The notes: generated by a model not told the origin, from the letters alone. 64,000 bases of DNA from Xanthostigma xanthostigma (GCA_963575645.1 OY754464.1:60486948-60550947), one strand, 5' to 3'. Shown: positions 1 to 11,225, counted from the first letter of the stretch. A program made the numbers and translations.

Positions 1-1025
1 TTTTTGTCAACAGCTCATATGAAAATAGCTACACAACAGGCAACAGCTGTCAAAAATATTTAAGATATACTTTTTATGAGTCGAAAGTCAGCTATTTTAC
101 AGGAAATGCATCCAAAAAATGTAATATGCATCTTGTACGTATACTGTCTCGACTAACTAAAAACTCTCTAATCACTCGTTTAAACATAATGTCACTGTCT
201 CGTATAATAACTTCATTTACGAACAAGATACATAAACTAATATTGTATTTTTTTTTCTTTTTTAAAATATAATGCTTACCAAACGATTTTTAAACATTCG
301 TTATGAAAATTCTGAAAAAAACCGACCCTTGTGATTAATATTCGGTTGATTTTATTTTTTATTCTTTGTCCACTAGTGTAAATGTTTATATAGGCGAAGT
401 TTCATTCCAGTTTCAAGAAGCCCATAACATAACATAACAACTGTACAACACAAGATCGTTAAATATTAAATAAAAAAGTTTTTTATGGTCTCATTCAGAG
501 TCAACAGTCAGTCATAACTCGACGGAGATACATTTAGGTAGAGGACGAAACCATTGTAGAACACATATCATCTACATAATTACTAAACTATAATACAACT
601 ATTTACTCATCTTCGACGTGACCTACAAAATTAATTATAGGTATTAAAAAGTTGGTAACACTGCTTGCTTCATTTGTTTGGTTTTTTATAATCTGGAGAA
701 TAAAATGAAAACAAAACATTTCTAGCAAAGGGTCAGTTATCGAGTAATCATGGAGGATAGAGAGGATGGAGACTGATCTCTTCGAGCCGTAATGCGAACC
801 GCATGTTCCGGCAATCAATGACAGTAAGGGTTCGTAAAAGTTTTATGCGCAGCGCTGTCGCTGTAAGATCCCACGAGTCTCTTGGATTGTTACATCCTTC
901 CTGCATTGAGTCCTCTCTCCATGACTCTATAAACGAATCCATGGCAACGTGATATTGTTTCCTGCCTTTTAACCTGATTGATTTGATTTCTAATGCTGGG
1001 TTGCAGAAGGGATTAACAAAAAAAT
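1..1025. other. AT-rich intergenic stretch, no gene recognised
   Basis: No reading frame here resembles a known protein. A loose inverted repeat lies near 735-765 and 910-935 (GGAGGATAGAGAGGA against CCTCTCTCCATGACTC), perhaps the ends of a degraded 200-bp MITE. The stretch near 100-120 (CAGCTATTTTACAGGA) resembles a short repeat also seen near 28300. Confidence 0.5.
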
Positions 1026-1079
1026 TGATTTGACAATGACCTTAGATTGTGATCATATGTCGTATTCCAACTTCCTGTC
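1026..1079 (+). repeat. Fragment of dispersed repeat G
   Basis: It contains TTGACAATGACCTTAGATTG, shared with copies near 29929 and 63849. It is cut off at 1080 by the MITE that follows. Longer copies continue into an AATTGATCCATTGAAACGAT block, also seen near 32495. The family is unclassified and noncoding as far as I can see. Confidence 0.6.
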
Positions 1080-1524
1080 ATCTAAAGGCTCAATTACATT
1101 GAGCGAGTTTACAAGCTGCTTGTTGGCTAATTCGCTAGTTGCTAGTAAACTCGCTCAATGTAATCAGTTTACTAGTCAAGTAGCAGATTGTAAACTATCT
1201 GCGAGTAAAGTTGAAAGCCGATCAACTTTACTCGCTACTCGCTGGCGTTTGAGATTGTTAGCTAGTTAACTAGCTGTGTGTCATCATAGTTGCCAGTGAA
1301 CTAGATGCGTCTTGGTAGTTTCTGGTTTCAGTGTCTACAAAATGTCGACGGAAATGAAAGAAAAACAACAAAAAATTCACAATACGTGGCTCGTTAGCTA
1401 GTTGGCTAGTGAGCGAGTGAGAAGTTTGTGTGTCATCATTCGTATCTCACTAGCCAACTCGCCTGCTTCTAAACTATCCAACAAGCAGCTTGTAAACTCG
1501 CTCAATGTAATTGAGCCTTTAGAT
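1080..1524. mobile_element. MITE with perfect 47-bp terminal inverted repeats
   Basis: The first 47 bases (1080-1126, beginning ATCTAAAGGCTCAATTACAT) are the exact reverse complement of the last 47 (1478-1524). The element is 445 bp long. The interior is rich in CTAG, and near 1145-1164 there is a further inverted copy of part of the terminus. A TA at each end (1083-1084 and 1520-1521) could be the target duplication, with AAGGCTC ends; this is ambiguous. An ATG at 1342 opens a frame of under 20 codons (begins MSTEMKEKQQ), too short to interpret. Intact termini suggest a fairly recent insertion. The superfamily is not certain. Confidence 0.85.
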
Positions 1525-2834
1525 CTGTTTGTGCGTAACACGTTTGTTATGGTTTTTGCGATTAATTTTTTGCGCACTATAGCGCCCCTGGCGCATTACT
1601 ATCGTAATATCTATCATTGCAGATGAATTATTACAAACCCTTTACAGAAAACCGCATCTGAATTGATCAAACCGATTTCCAGATAAATGGCGACATTCGA
1701 GTGCACAAACAAACAACAAACAATCTCTCAGGCTAAACGCATATACCAGCTCCGTTCTGTCGTGGGTAAAAAAGAAGCTGATTTTAATGAACAGCATCTC
1801 TTCTGGCTTATATGCTTATATATTTTGTATCCCAAAAATTCACACAAATGTCTTCGAGTATTGGAAACACCATACAATCAACGGAATCTCTGTAATCGAC
1901 CGTATTTTTGATCATTTTTAACGAAAAAAAACAACTTCCTAGAATTTTACATCTGTTTGCGCCTTTTTCTTAGCGGCAGTTATTAACAATTTTCCGCTCC
2001 TCGAAACGTGCTGCTCTAGCCCACTTAGCCTAATTGATAAAATCGTCTTTATCGATATAATTTTTGTCTCGTGACCTGACAAACGTCGTTAATCAAACTC
2101 GATTCCATCTGATTGTGGCGCTGCAGCTGGTCTGTTGTTTTTTTTTCTTACAGATCGTGTATTGTTTATGACTTGTGCGCAGTTACAATACATCTGATTG
2201 CATCAGACCTAACCTGACCTCAACCTTAAAACTATAATAATACACATAAACACTGCAGCAATACGTATTAGGTACAAAAACACCGTTATTTAGATATTAT
2301 AATATTATTTATGTGGTATATTTGAATGCCGTTTCGTGTTTTGTATTTACAGATTCACAAATACGGTGTGTAACATATATATTTTCTATCAAAAACATAA
2401 TAGTGAAAAAAAAGTTCTGTTCTATCCGTTTGTTTGGTCACCAAAAGAATAGGAATCTAAAATAATTATGCCAAATTTAATTTCAAACTCAAACTTAGAA
2501 ACTAAAATAAATTTAAAACAGTGACATTACTTTCTGCCTGAACCTTAATCCCTTTACAACGGATCCTGATGACCGACAATTTTTTTTGCAGCGAAAAAGA
2601 TTAATTTTTGTGAACGCAACCGGCTTCGCACGGTTATTTCGTATTAGTTATTTTCATAGTTAAGCAGGAAGACAATTTCTTTTATTATTTTTTCTAGGTT
2701 CAATTCATAGAACAAAAAACAAAAGAAGTTTTGCTGATTGTAAATGGTATAGATAAAATAATGTAAAATTCTGACGTGGCGACACTGTTTAAAATTTATT
2801 TCCAAATCTAATTTTTGAGTTCGGGTTGGTAGTG
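1525..2834. other. Intergenic, no gene recognised
   Basis: AT-rich sequence with several short frames (for example 1687-1911) that look like no protein I know. Nothing repeat-like within the window was identified here apart from short A/T runs. Confidence 0.45.
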
Positions 2835-2842
2835 GAATATGA

Positions 2843-3124
2843 TAGGGGTGGCGAACCTTTCTACGTCAAAAATTTTTAATGTACCTAAGCATGACGTGGC
2901 GACAAGAAGCCAAAGAAATTTAGTTGTCAAAAAAAATGAATCAAACATAGATTAAAAGAATAATTTCGATAATGCACTGATCGCCTTGAAACTTTTCCGT
3001 ATTTGTTATTGATGAAAGTAATTTTTTTTCGACATCTAGCATATTTTTAATTATTTCAATCTTGCACCTCAATCAATACCGTGCTCAAAATAATCTGTCA
3101 CGTGCCATAGTTTCGCCACCCCTG
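2843..3124. mobile_element. hAT-like MITE, perfect 8-bp TSD
   Basis: The ends are TAGGGGTGGCGAA on the left and, reverse-complemented, CAGGGGTGGCGAA on the right, the CAGGGGTGGC type common in hAT elements. The flanks are identical 8-mers GAATATGA at 2835-2842 and 3125-3132. The element is 282 bp, noncoding and non-autonomous. Superfamily rests on TIR type plus TSD length. Confidence 0.9.
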
Positions 3125-3920
3125 GAATATGACATTGTTTTAGACTTCTAATTTTTTGCTCGCTTAGCAAACTAGTAGAATAGCTGCGGCGAAAGATGAA
3201 GCCACCGCGTCATAGTGGCGTGAACGCATTGCGCTCGCCTTCTAGCTTGCTATTGGCTGTTTCAGAGATCCATGTGTTTCGAGCGTTTATTTTTATTCTA
3301 CAGAGAGTTTTTAAAGATTTTTTTTATCTGGAGAACGTCTTATTAGAGATCGCGCACACTTGTCAAGCATAAACCTGCACAGCCAGCATCGCACAAACCT
3401 GATGTTGCACACTAGACAACAAAACCAGCAAATTTCAGTGCATGTTTCGTATGTCTGGCAGACGTTTTGCAGTTTTCAAGTAGTTTTTATCAATGCAAAT
3501 TAATTAATGCAGATTAATTAAACGACACATCGCTAGCACGCTAGTTCGGTTCAGCAAGGCTAAACCTAAACTGCCAGGCGACCGACTGACGGTCATTGCT
3601 GGCTGAGGTTGCAGATTGCTGGTTGCAGGTGCTGGTATAACTGTGCGATAGTCCAATTAAATAACGTAGGTATCTCCACGAAGAGGTTTTTTCCTCCATG
3701 CTGTGCTGGTCGTGCAGGTTCGTGCTTGACAGGTGCGCGCATACCCTGTACAAAGATATACCATCCATATTAAAAAATATTACATATTTATAACAAAACA
3801 GTGATTGTGTTTTTTTTTTTGTTTTGGCTTTCAGGTGAGTCCCGAAAAAATTGCAAATATTTTTGAGTAAGTAACAGAATTTTTATTTGTTTAGCATAAT
3901 ATACCTATTACCTATATAAA
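3125..3920. other. Intergenic, no gene recognised
   Basis: Moderately GC-rich near 3180-3300 and 3540-3770. The 75-codon frame on the minus strand at 3541-3768 matches no family I know and has no supporting context. No repeat shared with the rest of the window was seen. Confidence 0.4.
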
Positions 3921-4245
3921 ATAGGTAAAAAACGTTTAAGTTAAACAGTTTTAATGTATAATTGACAATGTATTAAAAACTAAAAAATAATTATAAGTCA
4001 CCATAGGGAGCTTTGATTAAACTACAATAAAATCATGGGGGGCATTTATAGTTACATTATTATGGTCGAGAAGATAAGCTAAATATGATTTCCAGTCTCA
4101 AACGAATGAAAGTTTTCTACTAAATGCGCCCCACGATTTTATTTTAGTTTAATCAAAGCCCTTTTTGGTGATTCTTAATTATTTTCTAGTTTTTAGTAGG
4201 TACATCATGGATTGCACAATAAAATCGTTTAACCTATTTTATTTT
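3921..4245. mobile_element. Foldback element, copy 1 (long inverted repeats)
   Basis: Bases about 3921-4050 are the imperfect reverse complement of about 4120-4245. Arms share GGGAGCTTTGATTAAACTA and TTAGTTTAATCAAAGCCC cores. A second copy lies at 50667-51040. The outer end joins directly to an RTE-like tail (4245-4420). No coding potential. Possibly a MITE, or a terminal hairpin that belongs to the tail repeat. Confidence 0.8.
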
Positions 4246-4420
4246 ATTTTTAAGTTTTTAGTGTGCGTTTTTATTAACAGTTCGATTTCCACCCAGACAA
4301 CAGCCGGACCGGTCATTTAGTTATTATAATATTGTATTGTCATCGGAACTAAATACGTATGCAAAATTTTTACTCAACCGGATAACGGGAAGTAGTTTAA
4401 AAATCTGTCTCAAGATTTGA
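4245..4420 (-). repeat. RTE-like noncoding tail (family E), reversed
   Basis: Read on the minus strand it holds CTTCCCGTTATCCGGTTGAG, then TTTGCATACGTATTTAGTTC, then CACACTAAAAACTTAAAAA. The same order occurs on the plus strand near 49540-49790 and 50515-50690. Such GTTATCCGATTGAGTTGAAA blocks are frequent in insect noncoding retroposon tails. Confidence 0.65.
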
Positions 4421-4605
4421 AAAAAAGTTAGAAACAAACATATACGGAGTCAAGCTACCGTTTAAAAAACTCTATCACTATAAAACAAAATTCGTCTCGT
4501 ATGTTTTTCTGAGTGTCCGCAAAAAACACGAGAACTACTTATTTATGCTTATATTAAGCGAAGCGATAAAATAATTCCAGATTTAAAAACATTATAAATT
4601 TGTTC

Positions 4606-5260
4606 TTTTGACGTGATAACGTCTTATAAATTGATGAATCACCAATATTATAAATTGATAAAACACCGGCTGCATGTACGAAAAAGTGTAACGCGTAACG
4701 TTCCGCCTGACCCTGTGCGTGCTTTTTGCTAATTTCTCGCTCAATTTAAATCAGATCGGTTTGAAACCAGTCTTAAACGAAAGAGGAGAACATTTTACAT
4801 AGATTTCGTATAACAGAATTTGCCTAAACAGTTTTTTTATACAAATTTATATAGAAAAATATTTTATACAAATTTATATAGAAAAATAGCTGTATAAATG
4901 CAATGTTGTCTAATGCATGGCGCGACGCGGTCGGTTGTCTTTGTTTGCCGTACATGGAAATTAGAAGCAAACGTATGTCTTGTCTTAACATGAAAACGGC
5001 TGCATTTCTAATGTTTAATTCAATTTTTTGACATTAGTATATTGTGAAATGCAACGCCTTCTAAGTTAAGTATTGGAATAACTAATTATTATTAGAACAT
5101 AATACTTTGTAAGTTGCAAACGTCACTTTTGACATTTCTTATCATTCCGACACCAAGGATAAGCGGATTGAAACCAAATTTTGGGAGGTTTAGGTTATGT
5201 ATTACGGAATACGTTATCACGTAAAACTATCGTCCGTAAACCGACTTTACAGACAACCAA
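4606..5260 (-). repeat. Dispersed repeat F, long copy, minus orientation
   Basis: One end carries TTTTGACGTGATAACGTCTT and the other GTAAAACTATCGTCCGTAAA, both also found in the expanded copy at 6384-7157 in opposite orientation. ACGTGATAACGT sits inverted near both ends and may be a subterminal inverted repeat. The interior is unique and includes an exact 27-bp tandem duplication (4835-4861, 4862-4888). No protein similarity is visible. Confidence 0.7.
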
Positions 5261-5790
5261 TTTTTTTTTTTCAAAAATTATGTTTTGATTGATCCATAGG
5301 AACCGCCATCCGACCAACGTCAATAGTATATATGCCATAAAATGAATACTTTGTAATGTAGGCAAATGAACAACAATGAAAAGAATAATATTTTAAGATA
5401 ATAAAGTACCATGTTAACAGCGGTAATAATTATTATTAGTGTTAAATGGTGTATCAAACAGCTAAACAACATGCAACGATTCTCGGAAGTAATTAAATGT
5501 TTTGAAAGCGCATGATAATAAAATCAGTTGTGCGAACGATTTCATGTGCCAACACCATCGAGATTCGAGACATTGGCGGGATGATAATTGATTGTCGTGT
5601 TCCAGCGAACTGGAAACGTTTCGGTTTAAAAAAAAAAATGGCGATTATGAAAAAAAAGACCGCCTCTCGTCGATAAATTATGCCAACGTTTGGCAGAATC
5701 TCATTAACAATTATAATATGCTCTATGTCGGTTTATCTCAATGGGCTATCAATATTGTGTAGGTAGGGTTTGTAAAATACAGCACGTTCA
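5261..5790. other. Intergenic, no gene recognised
   Basis: A short block near 5301-5370 (CATCCGACCAACGTCAATAG) recurs near 14572-14635, so it is part of a low-copy repeat. No coding features seen. Confidence 0.45.
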
Positions 5791-5802
5791 AAAGGAAAAA
5801 AG

Positions 5803-5945
5803 GAACTCTTATATGATCACTTTGTTGTCCGTCTGTCTGTCTGTGAAGACTCCTGATAATCTCGTTGATCTGGAATCATGAAATTTGGCAAGAAGCAATG
5901 TTTTATAGCATCCGAAAATCCGAAAACCGTAAGTTACATCACAAA
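5803..5945 (+). repeat. Lepidopteran-type noncoding repeat with GTCTGTCTGTCTGT
   Basis: It has GGAACTCTTATATGATCAC at its start, then GTTGTCCGTCTGTCTGTCTG and TGAAATTTGGCAAG. This order of blocks is typical of short dispersed insect repeats related to retroposon tails. It lies next to the 3' end of a minus-strand LINE. Confidence 0.55.
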
Positions 5946-6076
5946 AAAAAATAACGTTCTTAAACCGCAATAACATGCTATGTACGTGCACAGTAACAGT
6001 TCTAATATAAAGCAAGCGTCCGCTTGCATACAATACGGTACGACAACTAGGATATCAGATATAGCCACGAGGTACA

Positions 6077-7434
6077 ATAATAATAATATAGCCCTTTCCA
6101 TCCCACTATTGGGCAAAGGTCTCCCCCAGGTATGTCCATATCTTCCTGTCTTTAGCAGTAAGATGCTAATATTTTCCAGCTAACTTTTCTATATCATCTT
6201 TCCACCTTTTCTTCTGTCTTCCTTGCTTCCTTTTACCGTCTCTTGGATACCATTCCCTTATTATTTTTGTTCATTTATCGTTATTCATTCTTTTTTTTTA
6301 TTTTAGAATGGAAAATACAAAAGAAAAAAATACAATATATAAACAAAAAAGGAAGAAGAAAAACAAAAGAATAAAAAAAAAATGGTTGTCTGTAAAGTCG
6401 GTTTACGGACGATAGTTTTACGTGATAACGTATTCCGCTCGAATATCACATTTAGGGTCAAGCGGAACGTTACAGGCGGAACGTTACACTTTTTCGTGCG
6501 TGCAGCTGGTGTTTCATCAATTTATAAGACGTTATCACGTCAAAAACTAATCCAGAGTTTTATTGAAAAAACTGACCCAGAGTTTCATTTAAAAAAAAAA
6601 AATTGGTTGTCTGTAAAGTCGGTTTACGGACGATAGTTTTACGTGATAACGTATTCCGCTCGAATATCATATTTAATAATACATAACCTAAATTTTAGTA
6701 GCTGTCAAACTATATTTTTACCGACTCTCTATCGCTTATACTGCGCTCTCGCTTGCACGCACAGGGTCAGGCGGAACGTTACACTTTTTCGTGCGTGCAG
6801 CTGGTGTTTCATCAATTTATAAGACGTTACACGTCAATAAACACGTTGTCTCGTATTCAACACGTCATGCTACAGATAATGACATCCGTCTAGGTGGGCG
6901 GAGCTTCGTACAAGCCGACGCTTGGGCAGATCGTGCCTCTCTATCGCTTATATCGCGCTCTCGCTTGCACGCTCAGGCGGAACGTTACACTTTTCGGAAC
7001 GTTACACTTTTTCGTGCATGCAGCCGGTGTTTCATCAATTTATAAGACGTTATCGCTTGATCGCTCAGGCGGAACGTTACACTTTTCGGAACGTTACACT
7101 TTTTCGTGCATGCAGCCGGTGTTTCATCAATTTATAAGACGTTATCACGTCAAAAACTAGTGCATCAACGCAGAGTTTATTCATTCTTGCTATATGCCCT
7201 GCTCATGTCCATTTCATGTATTTTATTTTTTGTTTTAGGTCTATCACTTTTGTTTTCTTTCTTATGATATTAGAATTAATTTTATCTATTAGTTTTATGT
7301 TAAGCATTTTCCTTTGCATTGATATTTGACAAGCTTGCAGTTTATTATACTGGCTTTCAGTTAAGGACCAGGAGGTACAACACAGTTCAAACTTCAGTAG
7401 TCCATCTGAACTCATTGTAATTCTACGCTTAGTT
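6077..7434 (-). pseudogene. LINE reverse transcriptase C-terminal fragment, split by insertion
   Basis: On the minus strand about 7434-7191 encodes a segment with TSWSLTESQYNKLQACQ, QRKMLNIKLIDKI and KVIDLKQKIKYMKW, then AGHIARMN. The frame resumes at 6296 with NDK, then REWYPRDGKRKQGRQKKRW, DDIEKLAGKY and W-Y-LGE-F-Q-W. This order is the usual C-terminal end of RTE-type LINE ORFs found in insects. Removing the insert at 6297-7178 restores a continuous frame. Three stops, one after MKWT, one after NDK and one after AGKY, show it is dead. A short ATT microsatellite follows at about 6077, as is usual for RTE 3' ends. It is 5'-truncated; the upstream edge meets another repeat at 7435. Confidence 0.88.
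6297..7178 (-). mobile_element. Retroposed insertion of repeat F with 12-bp TSD
   Basis: The insertion lies inside the LINE and is flanked by TTATTCATTCTT at about 6285-6296 and 7179-7190. Read on the minus strand it ends in an A-rich tail directly before the duplication, as expected for target-primed reverse transcription. It carries two GTAAAGTCGGTTTACGGACG blocks (near 6395 and 6615) and four TTTCATCAATTTATAAGACG blocks (near 6510, 6808, 7030, 7122), so F has been expanded internally. Bases about 6964-7055 and 7056-7147 form near-identical 92-bp tandem units. No ORF of known type. Confidence 0.8.
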
Positions 7435-7604
7435 GGCAAACTGACCGCAACGTTTGTCGATGTATGGGGACAACAGTTTTTCAACGGCTAAGCGGAAAAA
7501 ATCTTCGAGGCTCGATTCTCGTGATGGACGAACTATTTACATACCTACAAATTTGTACGGAACCCTCGGTGCGCGCGTCCGACTCGCACTTGGCCGGTTT
7601 TTTT
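7435..7604 (+). repeat. Lepidopteran dispersed repeat L, copy 1
   Basis: It runs from GGCAAACTGACCGCAACG through ATGTATGGGGACAACAG to GCACTTGGCCGG followed by a T run. I recognise the block CCGACTCGCACTTGGCCGG as a very common repeat in moth and butterfly genomes. Most of it is repeated, inverted, at 9680-9822. It is the best taxonomic marker in the window. Confidence 0.85.
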
Positions 7605-7617
7605 AAGGCTCTCCGTT

Positions 7618-8073
7618 CACGGCTCCACTGTTTTGCAATTCGAGTTTCAAACCGGTTCAGAATGCGATCGTACGTCAGAGAATGGGGAGACGCACGTGAA
7701 TCAATAGAAACACGACCGATTTGAAATTTGTTTCAAACTGGTCGTGTGCGATCGTGTATGCAGGTCGAGAGCAATTTCAGTCGCATGGTTGCATGCTGTT
7801 GCGATTTTTTTCTGTAAGGTATGAACAATCTCATCTGAAGATGATACAAAACGTATCGAAACGTTAGTATTAAATGCAAGTTTAAAAAAATCTTTGTATT
7901 GCTTCATTTTCGATCCTTATGCCACGGAATTCTTTCCAAATACTCATCAACAATCTCATCTTTATCAATTCAGATTTAGTCGTGCTCCTGTACGAACAAA
8001 GAAACTCAGTCGATTGCACAAAAGTTGCTTCCTGAACTTGTTGAAACTCAAATTGCAAAACAGTCGACCCGTG
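7618..8073. mobile_element. MITE with about 42-bp imperfect terminal inverted repeats
   Basis: Left arm 7618-7660 (CACTGTTTTGCAATTCGAG) pairs with right arm 8032-8073 (CTCAAATTGCAAAACAG) at about 85 percent identity. The interior contains a second small inverted repeat (GATTTGAAATTTGTTTCAAA) and a GATACAAAACGTATCGAAAC block reminiscent of retroelement tails. Frames here at 7701-7907 and 7882-8124 are accidental. Confidence 0.7.
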
Positions 8074-8485
8074 TCGCTCCAAGGGGGGAGGAGATACCAG
8101 AAGCCAATCAAAATGTATGCTTGATTAGTGATTACGCACGACTCTGATGAAACGAAAAAAAAACGACGATAGAAATACTAATTATGAACCACACAACGAG
8201 TTTTGCAGACATCCTCATCTGTGTGTGGATAACACCTCGAATGCTTCATGCAACCGTGAAAATCAAATTGAAATAGGATTAGCGGTTTTCAGTTAAATCA
8301 TGAACATGCAGACAGGATATAAATATTGAGATGTAATACCAAATTTAGTAATAAATTTGAAAAAATAAATCGTATTTCTATTTCTCTATAATAACAGTAC
8401 GAATGCGATAATCGGGCATTTGTTTTGCTTGCTGGTGTCCAATAATCGAAGCTATTCGATTGTAAGTGCTATTGTTAAACTTATT
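8074..8485. other. Intergenic, no gene recognised
   Basis: AT-rich sequence with no recognised repeat or gene. Confidence 0.4.
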
Positions 8486-8640
8486 GTAGATAGATTATAG
8501 ATTGCCGTCGTTGAACAACTGAGATCATCAGCGGCTATGTGTGTATCAGAAAATCTGGAAGTCGACATACACAAACGGACTCGGTTTCCTGGGAGCGCTC
8601 ATTCCCAAAAAACATTGGAAAGGAAACTACTTTCCAATGT
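8486..8640 (+). repeat. Dispersed repeat J, copy 1
   Basis: It shares TATGTGTGTATCAGA, CATACACAAAC and CATTCCCAAAAAACATTGG with a second copy at 40745-40892 that resumes at 41439. The start, ATAGATTATAGATTGCCG, relates to the GATTATAGACGCTCGACAGC block near 27505. Noncoding, family unknown. Confidence 0.6.
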
Positions 8641-9679
8641 TTCTACTGAGGGGTACACCTCTTGTAGTTAAACTGTAAAAATATATAGTAGAGTACCTAA
8701 TCATTAATGAAACTTATGGGTAGAACGCTGGGTCAATCTAAAAAGAAAAAACTTGACATTTTAAGTTTTTCTTTCCATCTGTTTCTTAAATGTTTGAATT
8801 TTTACGTGGAATAGTTAATGTGAGAATAATGAACCAAGTCATAAATATTTCTAACGATGACTACCTTCAAAACAAAAACAGAAACTCTTCAAACTACATA
8901 TTCAATAATTTTATTTTATATAGGTATAGTAGTTACCTTTCATCTTACATTATATACTCATCTTATACTCTAATAACGCACCTCTTGTTATCACAGTAAA
9001 AGTAGCCTTCGTTGCTGTTCACTGTTTTTTGTTAATTAAAAAAAAAAAAAAAAACAAACTAATTTATCTCCCTTCTGCCCGTGTGGAGTGGGTACCTGCG
9101 GCATTGTCCGATTATAAGAGGGGTCCAACTAGACGGGGTCCCAATTACTGCAACCCTACTGTAAGATTATCTAAAATAAACATTTTTATAGCGAAAAATA
9201 AATGATAACCTTTTGTATCACTTATTGAGTTGGTTTTTCAAACGATTCGTAAACGAACGGAGTTTAGCGTATTTTGTGGTGTTTTCAATACTATTACATA
9301 AAAAAAAACAATTAATTAATTAGTCAAAAACATATTTCGGTACGTTCGCGTAAAAGCAACAATGTAGTTTCGAGGCCAGCTAATGGCTTTTTTGATATTT
9401 TGCCGCCGTTATACACACAATTAAACAAAATATGACTGTTTTAGTATCTACATTATGCTAATAAATTGTGTAACAGACCACCTATACAGAGTGCAACAAA
9501 TTCATGCGCATATCATTATAACCTCGTTAGAGATACAATTTTGTTTAAAAATAATACACTAATATACATATAAAATTGTTAGGAATACAGTTTGTAATTT
9601 CAACTTTTCAGGGTCTAAAGTCCTGACTTCCTTAGATAGCGGTACCATAACTATCATAATATGATGGTGAAATACGTAA
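8641..9679. other. Intergenic, no gene recognised
   Basis: AT-rich. A 16-17 A run lies near 9038-9054. A short GC-richer segment at 9065-9165 (CTGCCCGTGTGGAGTGGGTA) is not matched elsewhere in the window. The frame at 8790-8999 is low-complexity and not convincing. Confidence 0.4.
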
Positions 9680-9822
9680 CAAGTGCGCCGAGAGTTCCGG
9701 ACAAACTTGTAGGTATGTAAATAGTTCGTCCGTCACGGGAATCGAGTCTCGAAAATTTTTCCCGCTTAGCCGTTGGAAAACTGTTGGCCCCATACATCGG
9801 TAAACGTCGCGGTTAGTTTGCC
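9680..9822 (-). repeat. Lepidopteran dispersed repeat L, copy 2
   Basis: Reverse complement of most of 7435-7570: CGACGTTTACCGATGTATGG, CAACGGCTAAGCGGGAAAAA and GAACTATTTACATACCTAC in the same order. It lacks the GCACTTGGCCGG end. Confidence 0.8.
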
Positions 9823-11225
9823 ACCTAAGAATGCAGGAGTTCAGATGAACTATTGAACTGTATTGTAACTCGTGACTATATCTGATAGCTTAGTTGTCGT
9901 ACAGTGTTGTATGCCAGAGTTCTCATATTGTACTGTATAAACGCACCGGTAGCGGACGCTTTTTTTGTATTACAACTGTTACTGTGTAGGTGCGTACAAA
10001 AAAAAGAGATGCTGGATAGAAATGCGGGTTTTTATACGGATTTAGCCAAATGTTGTGCATTTTAAACAGTTCAAAACTGTAAGGAGGCCACATTAAACCC
10101 CAAACTAGCTTACCAAAACGATTTTACGTATAAAAATAATGGAAATTTCTACGGATTTAGAAGCGCTATACCCCCCACCTCTCCAACGCCCCAAATATAC
10201 GGATTTCTCGCTCAGAGAATCTGGCCGCACTGTCTGTATCACGACACTACCGCGAGCGAAGCCGCAGGTAAAAAGGTTAAGGCTAGCAATTATTTCGGCC
10301 TGCATTCTGCAAGGTCGTCTTAGTGTTCTTTCAAACTAGTTCCACTGTAGAGCGTGTGAATCGATCGGATTGTTTGTGATTTGTTTTGGCATTTTTATGG
10401 CATGTCAAATGATGCATAATAATTTGTGTCGAGGCGCAGTTATTTGCTGCTCTTAGCTCTGATTACCGATGACATTAATTATTACTTTCAATACAATAAA
10501 TTTGCGGTCTGGTGATGAATATTGTGACTGTGTATAACTGTTACTTGAAAATCATCTGTTATATATTAACTGCTAAAAAATAATAGTCCGTTCCCAGCTA
10601 GTTACTTGGGGAGTAACTGATAACTTGACCAAGTTTCGGATTCGAGTCCTGAAAGTCGAAACTTCTTTACGCACTGTAGAGTGAATTGAATTTATGCAGC
10701 TGCACTTGTAGCGAGAAGATTTGACGAAACTAGATTGCGATGGAACTTATTATTTTTTTTAATATACCTAGATTGAAAATCCATTTAATAAAGGATCTAA
10801 GAATAGTCGAACATGTATCGATGACAAAATAGTAAATTGATAATATGAATTGATGCTGAGTGAAAATAACCTTGTAATCCAGTCAAAATAAACATTTCAA
10901 TTTACTATAATTCGCATAGAGCTGAAAATTGATACCAGTCACTATTACAAATAAAATATCAAAAGTCCCCATAGATCCTACATCTGCTTCAAAATTTTTT
11001 CAAGGTCAAAGGCCAAAAGTATCAATTTTTTGCACTTTTCTCGTAAACGGTAAATGTTATCTAAAAATAGATCAGAAAAAAGTTGTAGATCATGCAATTG
11101 TCTACAAAAACTGTTCTTATACTTTTTTTCTTACGAATCACTATTCTTGAGATACGAGATCAAAATGTGTATGTACGTACTGAACGTATTTATTAAAAAT
11201 AACGTTAAATATTAATATGCATATT
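9823..11225. other. Intergenic with small repeat traces
   Basis: At 10245-10275 a reversed CGCGAGCGAAGCCGCAGGTA block resembles the head of family H repeats. At 10585-10665 a GGATTCGAGTCCTG block looks like a Pol III B box, perhaps a SINE relic, weakly supported. Frames at 10105-10339 and 10929-11150 match no known protein. Confidence 0.4.

Noticed and set aside
3541..3768. 75-codon minus frame as a small gene
   Set aside because: No recognisable motif or conserved context; similar in length to many accidental frames in the window.
7164..7176. ATCAACGCAGAGT, identical to part of a common cDNA-synthesis adapter
   Set aside because: It is followed by genomic sequence rather than a G or T run. 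A related CAGAGTTTTATTG block follows the same repeat end near 6555, and the insertion has a genuine target duplication, so chance is more likely than contamination.
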